Assembly (NCBI GenBank): GCA_046305255.1
Contig: JBKCCF010000247.1
Coordinates: 1-10,143 of the forward strand
Reading direction: 5' to 3'
From: UBA6136 sp046305255
GTDB lineage: Bacteria; Pseudomonadota; Gammaproteobacteria; Methylococcales; Methylococcaceae
Length of the DNA stretch: 10,143 nucleotides
The position numbers and the translations under genes were made by a program. This document shows positions 5,998 to 10,143 of this stretch, in pieces. The notes beneath the pieces are model-generated. The model did no database searches and was not told where the DNA came from. It worked only from the letters and a program-made list of their open reading frames with translations. The first letter of the stretch is position 1. Each line of letters starts with the position of its first letter.

Positions 5998-7125
5998 TCA
6001 CAGCTCGGCATGACGCCGCTTGACCGCCTCGGCCAACTGATGAACGGCCATCGCATAGTGGGTGCTGTGGTTATAGCGGGTAATGACATAGAAATTGTCA
6101 TAGCCCACCCAGTAACTGTCGCCGTTATTGCCGCTGAGTTTCAATAGCCTGACCACGCCCGCCTCAGGGTACTCCAGCGAGGGATAGATCCCGTAACCGG
6201 CCAGAGTAGACAACGAATACTGGGTATCGAATCCGGTTTTCAGACCATCCACCGCGTTACCGCTGATACGCGCCAGACTCACCACCGGTTGGCCCGTTTG
6301 CCAGCCATGCCCCTTGAAGTAATTGGCGATGCTGCCTATGGCATCCTCAGGGTTCCACAAGTCCTTGCGACCATCCCCATCAAAATCGACGGCGAACTTG
6401 AGGAAGCTGCTGGGCATGAACTGCCCAAGACCCATTGCGCCAGCATAGGACCCCTTGGGCCGTAAGGGGTCTACCCGTTCTTCACGGCACATGACCAGAA
6501 AGTTTTCCAGTTCTTCCTGGAAGTAGGCGGCCCTGCGAGGGTAGTCGAAGCCCAGTGTGGTGAGGGCGTCGATGATGCGGTGGGTGCCGAGATTGGCGCC
6601 GTAGATAGTTTCAACGCCCATGATGCCCATGATGTGGGCCGGGCTGACACCAAATTCGCGACTGGCCCGCGCCAATGTATCGGCATGGCGGACCCAGAAT
6701 GAGGCACCGGCTGAAATATGTCGCTCATCCAGAAACTTGGCTCGATAACGCGCCCAGGCACCAGGCTTTTGTGGCGCCGTAGGTTTGGGTTCGCGACTGA
6801 GGTAATCGAGCGTCCATTGCTTGCGGTGAGCCTCGGAAAAAAGCCCGTACAGGTAATCCCTGCTGAAACCGTGCTGGCTGACCATTCGGTCAATGAAGTG
6901 CTCCAGCGCCGGGTACCCGGCATAGTCCCCGGTCAGCTGAGCGGCCGCATACAGCCCCTCCGCATCACCCTGAGTGACAGATGAAATGCGTCGCGACTCT
7001 CTTTCGGTGGCTGCCGTCACCGACCGGGCGGAGGTCGCGGTACCGGAAGACCCATGATGGGCGCAACCTGCAAACCCACCAAGAACGGTCACCGCACAGC
7101 ACACCGTTAACACTCTAAGATTCAT
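5998..7125 (-). CDS. mltB: Lytic murein transglycosylase B, lipoprotein
   Basis: MltB is an outer-membrane-anchored lytic transglycosylase (GH103). It cleaves the MurNAc-GlcNAc bond of peptidoglycan and leaves 1,6-anhydroMurNAc ends. From ATG 7123-7125 the product is 375 residues. A signal peptide ends in a lipobox-like FAGC with lipidation at C21, although Phe at -3 is unusual. The catalytic glutamate is E172 in MGVETIYG. The family block follows (THRIIDALTTLGFDYPRRAAYF at 181-202, SYAGAMGLGQFMPSS at 226-240). An EF-hand-like calcium loop with D247, D249 and D251 before LWNPEDAIGSIANYF matches the Slt35 form of E. coli MltB. I rejected an in-frame start at 7167: it would place 14 residues ahead of the signal peptide, while AGGA lies 8 bases before the 7125 ATG. 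The gene is the last of a probable bamD-kinase-mltB transcription unit, 56 bases behind the kinase. Confidence 0.95.
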   Translation of the reverse strand: MNLRVLTVCCAVTVLGGFAGCAHHGSSGTATSARSVTAATERESRRISSVTQGDAEGLYAAAQLTGDYAGYPALEHFIDRMVSQHGFSRDYLYGLFSEAHRKQWTLDYLSREPKPTAPQKPGAWARYRAKFLDERHISAGASFWVRHADTLARASREFGVSPAHIMGIMGVETIYGANLGTHRIIDALTTLGFDYPRRAAYFQEELENFLVMCREERVDPLRPKGSYAGAMGLGQFMPSSFLKFAVDFDGDGRKDLWNPEDAIGSIANYFKGHGWQTGQPVVSLARISGNAVDGLKTGFDTQYSLSTLAGYGIYPSLEYPEAGVVRLLKLSGNNGDSYWVGYDNFYVITRYNHSTHYAMAVHQLAEAVKRRHAEL

Positions 7126-7132
7126 GGACTTG

Positions 7133-7150
7133 TTCCTAAAATTTAGGGAA
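7133..7150 (-). promoter_or_regulatory. Hairpin overlapping the mltB ribosome binding site
   Basis: In the mltB leader, TTCCCTA (7150-7144 read on the minus strand) is complementary to TAGGAA (7138-7133), with one bulged C and a five-base A/T loop. The downstream arm is the Shine-Dalgarno sequence itself, ending 7 bases before the mltB ATG. Folding would hide the ribosome binding site. The stem is short and AU-rich, so it may melt easily. It lacks a T-tract and is not a terminator. Regulatory function is inference. Confidence 0.3.
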
Positions 7151-7181
7151 TTTCCGCATAACATCAATGCGCGCTATCCAG

Positions 7182-8072
7182 CTATCGGGAACGCGAACCT
7201 GCAAGCAGTTGAGCCAGGCCCTCAGCAGTCGGGAGCCCCGGACGGGCCCCCATCACTTTGCAGCACAGGGCTCCAGCAGCACTCGCATAGCAAAGCAGGT
7301 CCTGCCAGCCCAGCCCTGCAGCCACCCCAGCCGCAAAGGCGCCATGAAACGCATCGCCAGCACCGGTGGTGTCAACCACATCGACGGCAAAGGCGGACAA
7401 GCGACCGTTTTCCCCGTCCTTCTGCCAGATAAGCCCCCGTTCACCCAGCGTAATGATGACCGCTGGCGCCCTTTCCGCCAGAGCCTTCAAAGCCAATTCA
7501 GGGGCATCAGCCCCCCACCATTGAGTGGCGAACTTCTCCGAACAGGCGAGGTAATCCACTTTATCCATTAGGAACAGTGTTCCGGGATGCACAGAACCAG
7601 CGTCCAGCACCGTCGGGATCCCGCGGTCGATCAAGCTGGCGGATACGGCCGGCTCATGTCCATCAAACAGAATCACCGATGGCGACAGCAGCGAGAAATC
7701 CATGCAGTCAGTATCAAGCGGGCCGGTCTCACCCTTGTAATTGACCAGCGAACGGGAACCCTCGGGTTTGACCAATATGACCGAGAGCGGCGAGGGGGAC
7801 TCCCCTCGCACCAAGAGCGTCGTATCGACGCCCTCGGCTGCCAGTTCAGCGTAATGCCGATCGCCCTGCATGTCGTTGCCGAGATAACCGGCAAATGCTG
7901 CGCTAAATCCGAGCCTCGCAACCGTCACAGCGGCATTGGCAGCCGGCCCGCCACCACAGGTGAGCAGGTCATCCGCCACAATTTTCTGATCGGGGCCCGG
8001 CTGATGCGGCACCGATAACACGAGATCACAGGACGCGTGCCCAACGCAGAGTACGTCTACCGTTTTACTCAT
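7182..8072 (-). CDS. PfkB/ribokinase-family carbohydrate kinase, substrate unknown
   Basis: This 296-residue enzyme has the complete PfkB fold markers. They are an N-terminal VLCVGHASCDLVL strand-turn (7-19), the substrate-binding glycine motif CGGGPAANAAVTVARLG (39-55), a GYLGND segment (62-67), ITLGERG (207-213), and the anion-hole signature DTTGAGDAFHGAF (234-246) with catalytic base D240. It therefore phosphorylates a sugar, sugar acid or nucleoside with ATP in the cytoplasm. The exact substrate cannot be named, because family members range over ribokinase, fructokinase, sulfofructose kinase and nucleoside kinases. The ATG at 8070-8072 lies 27 bases after the bamD stop, and the stop lies 56 bases before mltB, all on the same strand, so co-transcription is likely. 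Its place between an outer-membrane assembly gene and a murein hydrolase gene is unusual; a role in salvaging a cell-wall-derived sugar is possible but speculative. Confidence 0.9.
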   Translation of the reverse strand: MSKTVDVLCVGHASCDLVLSVPHQPGPDQKIVADDLLTCGGGPAANAAVTVARLGFSAAFAGYLGNDMQGDRHYAELAAEGVDTTLLVRGESPSPLSVILVKPEGSRSLVNYKGETGPLDTDCMDFSLLSPSVILFDGHEPAVSASLIDRGIPTVLDAGSVHPGTLFLMDKVDYLACSEKFATQWWGADAPELALKALAERAPAVIITLGERGLIWQKDGENGRLSAFAVDVVDTTGAGDAFHGAFAAGVAAGLGWQDLLCYASAAGALCCKVMGARPGLPTAEGLAQLLAGSRSR

Positions 8073-8089
8073 GCCCTGTCCCCACAGGC
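8073..8089 (-). promoter_or_regulatory. Small hairpin immediately before the kinase start codon
   Basis: Read on the minus strand, CCTGT and ACAGG (stem of 5, extendable to 6 with a bulge) flank a GGGG loop. The structure ends directly at the kinase ATG. The GGGGA available for ribosome binding lies mostly in the loop. It could affect translation of the kinase relative to bamD. The stem is short and the call is weak. Confidence 0.22.
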
Positions 8090-8099
8090 ACCGGGAGAG

Positions 8100-8936
8100 T
8101 TAACGTTCGAGCCCGATAAAGTGCCATATTTTCTCGATCGGCGACGCCTCATAGCCCATGTCCTTGTCAGCCTGCCCCGGAACGCCGTTGGCGTAGTTGG
8201 TCTGGAAAACGCGGGCCGCATCATCGGCCAACTGGGTCATTTCCAGCTTGCGATAGGCTTTTTCCATGATTTCCAGCGCCACCGGTACGGCCTGTGTACG
8301 CTGATATTTTCTGACCACCTCGCCGCACCGACGGGCAGCTGCGAGGTAGGCCTCCCTTCGCATGTAAAAATCGGCGACATGTATTTCATGCATGGCCAGG
8401 TTGTTGCGCAAGGAAATAATGCGCTGGCGGGAATCGTTCGCATAACGACTGTTGGGGAACCGGCGAATGAGCTCTTCAAAGTCCTTGTAAGAATCAAGGG
8501 TTGCGCCTGGGTCGCGCTGAGAGGAGTCCGTTGGCAGAAAGCGATCAATAAAACCAATGCCTCGGTTATAATTAACCAGCCCCTTTATGTAATAGGCATA
8601 ATCGACAAAAGGGTTGGCGGGGTTGAGTTTGATGAAGCGATCTGCTGCCGCGATTGCTGAATCTGGCTCGTCGTTCTTGTAATAGGCATACGCAACATCA
8701 AGTTGCGACTGGGTGGCGTATTTTCCAAACGGAAACCGGGCCTCCAGCTTCTCGTAGAGCTTGGTCGCCTTTTCGTAACGACCCTCAACCAGGGCCTGTT
8801 TGGCTTCCCCATAGAACTGCTCCGCTGTGTAGTCGGAGAATTCGTCACTGGTTTCATCAGGCGAACTGGAGCACCCCGCTAGAAGCAAGCCGAGAGCCAT
8901 GAAAACCCAGAAGAATGATGATGTTTTGATGCGCAT
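8100..8936 (-). CDS. bamD: Outer-membrane protein assembly lipoprotein BamD
   Basis: BamD (YfiO, ComL) is the essential lipoprotein partner of BamA in the machine that inserts beta-barrels into the outer membrane. From ATG 8934-8936 the product is 278 residues (E. coli 245). The signal peptide ends in a perfect lipobox LAGC with lipidation at C22. TPR-like helical repeats follow, with family landmarks EKLEARFPFGKYATQSQLDVAYAYYKN (about 62-88), AIAAADRFIKLNPANPFVDYAYYIKGL (about 94-120), SQRDP (139-143) and RRFPNSRYANDSRQRI (158-173). The last 25 or so residues extend past the E. coli end. An in-frame start at 9023 would add 29 residues before the signal peptide and overlap rluD, so it is rejected; ATG 8943-8945 is a possible alternative three codons upstream. 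The gene heads the probable bamD-kinase-mltB unit and is divergent from rluD, as in E. coli. Confidence 0.96.
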   Translation of the reverse strand: MRIKTSSFFWVFMALGLLLAGCSSSPDETSDEFSDYTAEQFYGEAKQALVEGRYEKATKLYEKLEARFPFGKYATQSQLDVAYAYYKNDEPDSAIAAADRFIKLNPANPFVDYAYYIKGLVNYNRGIGFIDRFLPTDSSQRDPGATLDSYKDFEELIRRFPNSRYANDSRQRIISLRNNLAMHEIHVADFYMRREAYLAAARRCGEVVRKYQRTQAVPVALEIMEKAYRKLEMTQLADDAARVFQTNYANGVPGQADKDMGYEASPIEKIWHFIGLER

Positions 8937-8983
8937 GTTTGGCATGAGACGCCGCGTAACCGTACCTGACACAGTAACGCCCC

Positions 8984-8989
8984 AGTATA
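8984..8989 (-). promoter_or_regulatory. Candidate -10 box of the bamD promoter
   Basis: TATACT on the minus strand (8989-8984) matches the sigma-70 -10 consensus at 5 of 6 positions and lies in the 77-base bamD/rluD intergenic region. It would give a leader of about 40 bases. The best -35 at 18 bases' spacing is TTCAAT (9013-9008), only 3 of 6. On the plus strand I found CTGACA at 8966-8971 as a possible rluD -35, but no matching -10. Confidence 0.3.
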
Positions 8990-9013
8990 CCTTGACAGCC
9001 CGAAGCGATTGAA

Positions 9014-9961
9014 GTGAATTCACCCCGTATCCTGACCGCTGAAATTCCTTTGGACCTGGCCGGCTTACGCCTTGATCAAGCCCTGAGCACTATTTTTCCC
9101 GAATATTCGCGCAGCCGACTGCAGGAGTGGATACGCGGCGGCGCTGCGCTCATTGATGGCACCACGTTGCCGGCCAAGTACCGGGTGCTTGGGGGGGAGC
9201 AGATCTGCCTGCGCACGGAAAGCCAGAGCCTGACTCAGGTGGCAGCGCAGGACATCCCACTTAATATCGTCCATGAGGACGATGCCATCATCATTGTCGA
9301 CAAGCCCGCCGGGCTGGTCGTACACCCGGCTGCCGGCCATCCTGACGGCACCCTGCAGAACGCACTACTCAATCACTGCGAAACCCTGGCAGGTGTGCCA
9401 CGCTGCGGCATCGTCCATCGCATCGACAAGGACACCAGCGGCCTGCTGATGGTGGCAAAAACCCTGGAGGCCCATAAAACACTGGTCGACCAACTTCAGG
9501 AGCGGTCGGTTCACCGTGAATATGTCGCACTTTGCCAGGGCGCCATGACCGGCGGTGGCAGCATCGACCAACCCATCGGCCGGCACGGGATGGATCGCAA
9601 GCGATTTGCAGTCGTCCGCACCGGCGGCAAGGCGGCCGTGACGCATTACCGGCTGGCCGAGCGATTTGCATCTCATACCCTGGTTCATGTAACGCTGGAA
9701 ACCGGTCGCACCCATCAGATCCGTGTCCACATGGCCCACATTAATTACCCACTGGTCGGCGACCCGGTTTACGGTGGCCGCTTCAAAATACCGGCCGGGG
9801 CAAGCCCGCAGCTCACCGCAACACTACGGGCGTTTGCTCGACAGGCGCTCCATGCCGCAAGCTTGGGCTTTCTTCACCCGGATACCGGCGAATACATCAA
9901 ATGGCAGTCCCCACTCCCTGCGGACTTTGCCCATCTGCTAGCCACCCTCAGGGCGGGCTGA
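9014..9961 (+). CDS. rluD: 23S rRNA pseudouridine synthase RluD
   Basis: RluD converts U1911, U1915 and U1917 (E. coli numbering) in helix 69 of 23S rRNA to pseudouridine, a modification important for ribosome assembly and translation termination. The 315-residue product has an N-terminal S4 RNA-binding domain (about 17-75, with RLDQALSTIFPEYSRSRLQEWI). The RluA-type catalytic domain contains VDKPAGLVVHPAAG (95-108) and GIVHRIDKDTSGLLMVAKT (132-150), with catalytic D138 (D139 in E. coli). It also carries LETGRTHQIRVHMAHINYPLVGDPVYGG (228-255). The start is GTG at 9014-9016; the frame is closed by TGA at 8993 and contains no ATG between, and the alignment of the S4 domain fits this start. The ribosome binding site is weak. 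The stop codon overlaps the pgeF ATG by one base, so the two genes are translationally coupled, as in the E. coli rluD-yfiH pair. Confidence 0.96.
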   Translation: MNSPRILTAEIPLDLAGLRLDQALSTIFPEYSRSRLQEWIRGGAALIDGTTLPAKYRVLGGEQICLRTESQSLTQVAAQDIPLNIVHEDDAIIIVDKPAGLVVHPAAGHPDGTLQNALLNHCETLAGVPRCGIVHRIDKDTSGLLMVAKTLEAHKTLVDQLQERSVHREYVALCQGAMTGGGSIDQPIGRHGMDRKRFAVVRTGGKAAVTHYRLAERFASHTLVHVTLETGRTHQIRVHMAHINYPLVGDPVYGGRFKIPAGASPQLTATLRAFARQALHAASLGFLHPDTGEYIKWQSPLPADFAHLLATLRAG

Positions 9962-10143
9962 TGACTGCCGGACGCTGGATCACCCCTGACTGGCCGGCCG
10001 CGCATAGGGTCCGAGCCGCCAGCACAACCCGGCACGGCGGCTTCAGTGAGGGCCCCTATGCGGGCCTGAACCTTGGCCAGCACGTCGGCGATGACGCATG
10101 TCGCGTGGACATGAATCGCGCCAGACTCATGGCTGAACTGAAG
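9961..10143 (+). CDS. pgeF: Peptidoglycan editing factor PgeF (YfiH family), N-terminal fragment
   Basis: The first 61 residues of a YfiH/PgeF-family protein are present and the gene runs off the right edge. PgeF is a zinc-binding cytoplasmic enzyme, formerly called a laccase-domain protein or polyphenol oxidase. It prevents misincorporation into peptidoglycan precursors by removing wrongly built UDP-MurNAc-L-Ser and similar species. Visible family marks are the N-terminal WITPDWP, then ASTTRHGGFSEGPYAGLNLGQHVGDD (about 20-45) and the following VDMNRARL helix. The metal-binding Cys and His residues would lie beyond the window and cannot be checked. The ATG at 9961-9963 shares its A with the rluD TGA. 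The rluD-pgeF order is conserved in gammaproteobacteria, which strengthens the assignment. Confidence 0.92.
   Translation, partial: MTAGRWITPDWPAAHRVRAASTTRHGGFSEGPYAGLNLGQHVGDDACRVDMNRARLMAELK

Noticed and set aside
8992..8997. Perfect TTGACA on the plus strand as an rluD -35 box.
   Set aside because: A -10 at the right spacing would fall at or within the rluD start codon region, and no TATAAT-like sequence is there.
8937..9023. Longer bamD starting at 9023 and overlapping rluD.
   Set aside because: The added 29 residues precede a perfect lipoprotein signal peptide, and the overlap with rluD disappears when the internal ATG at 8936 is used.
9191..9197. G7 tract inside rluD.
   Set aside because: It encodes the conserved Leu-Gly-Gly-Glu of the S4 domain, the frame is intact, and phase variation of a housekeeping rRNA enzyme is unlikely.
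9601..9670. Ten-base direct repeat GCGATTTGCA at 9601-9610 and 9661-9670, exactly 60 bases apart.
   Set aside because: Both copies lie in frame inside rluD and encode R-F-A in conserved protein sequence. There are only two copies and no array, so coincidence is the simplest reading.

Overview
This window looks like a core chromosomal segment of a gammaproteobacterium. The best evidence is the divergent bamD / rluD-pgeF arrangement at the right end, which matches the E. coli yfiO (bamD) / rluD-yfiH locus. The opgG-opgH pair, a SixA-type phosphatase and MltB fit the same assignment. The order and genus cannot be fixed from sequence alone. I see no tRNA, rRNA, CRISPR array, insertion sequence or prophage gene. 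Genes are densely packed and base composition looks even throughout, so there is no sign of recent transfer.

Layout from left to right. (1) 2-499 (+) is the C-terminal part of an outer-membrane beta-barrel resembling the alginate-export family. (2) 538-897 (-) is a small exported four-cysteine protein of unknown function, convergent with the barrel gene. (3) 1093-5222 (-) is an osmoregulated periplasmic glucan (OPG) cluster transcribed in the order opgG, an unrecognised 160-residue gene, opgH. opgG overlaps the middle gene by ATGA, and 17 bases separate the middle gene from opgH. OpgH lacks the long N-terminal cytoplasmic extension of the E. coli enzyme. (4) 5466-5960 (+) is a SixA-type histidine phosphatase with a strong Shine-Dalgarno sequence placed correctly for an ATT start codon, with no ATG, GTG or TTG nearby. 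(5) 5998-8936 (-) is a probable envelope operon transcribed as bamD, a PfkB-family sugar kinase, then mltB. (6) 9014-10143 (+) is rluD followed by pgeF with a one-base stop/start overlap; pgeF runs off the window.

Functionally most of the window concerns the Gram-negative envelope. BamD serves outer-membrane protein assembly, MltB cleaves murein, PgeF safeguards peptidoglycan composition, OpgG/OpgH make periplasmic glucans, and the left-end barrel is an outer-membrane channel. RluD is a ribosome modification enzyme. The PfkB kinase and the two small unknown proteins are the least explained parts.

I do not see an obviously new multi-gene system. The points most worth following are the apparent AUU initiation codon of the sixA-like gene, the unrecognised gene embedded between opgG and an N-terminally short opgH, the sugar kinase inserted between bamD and mltB, and a G7 tract in the predicted promoter spacer of the small exported protein.
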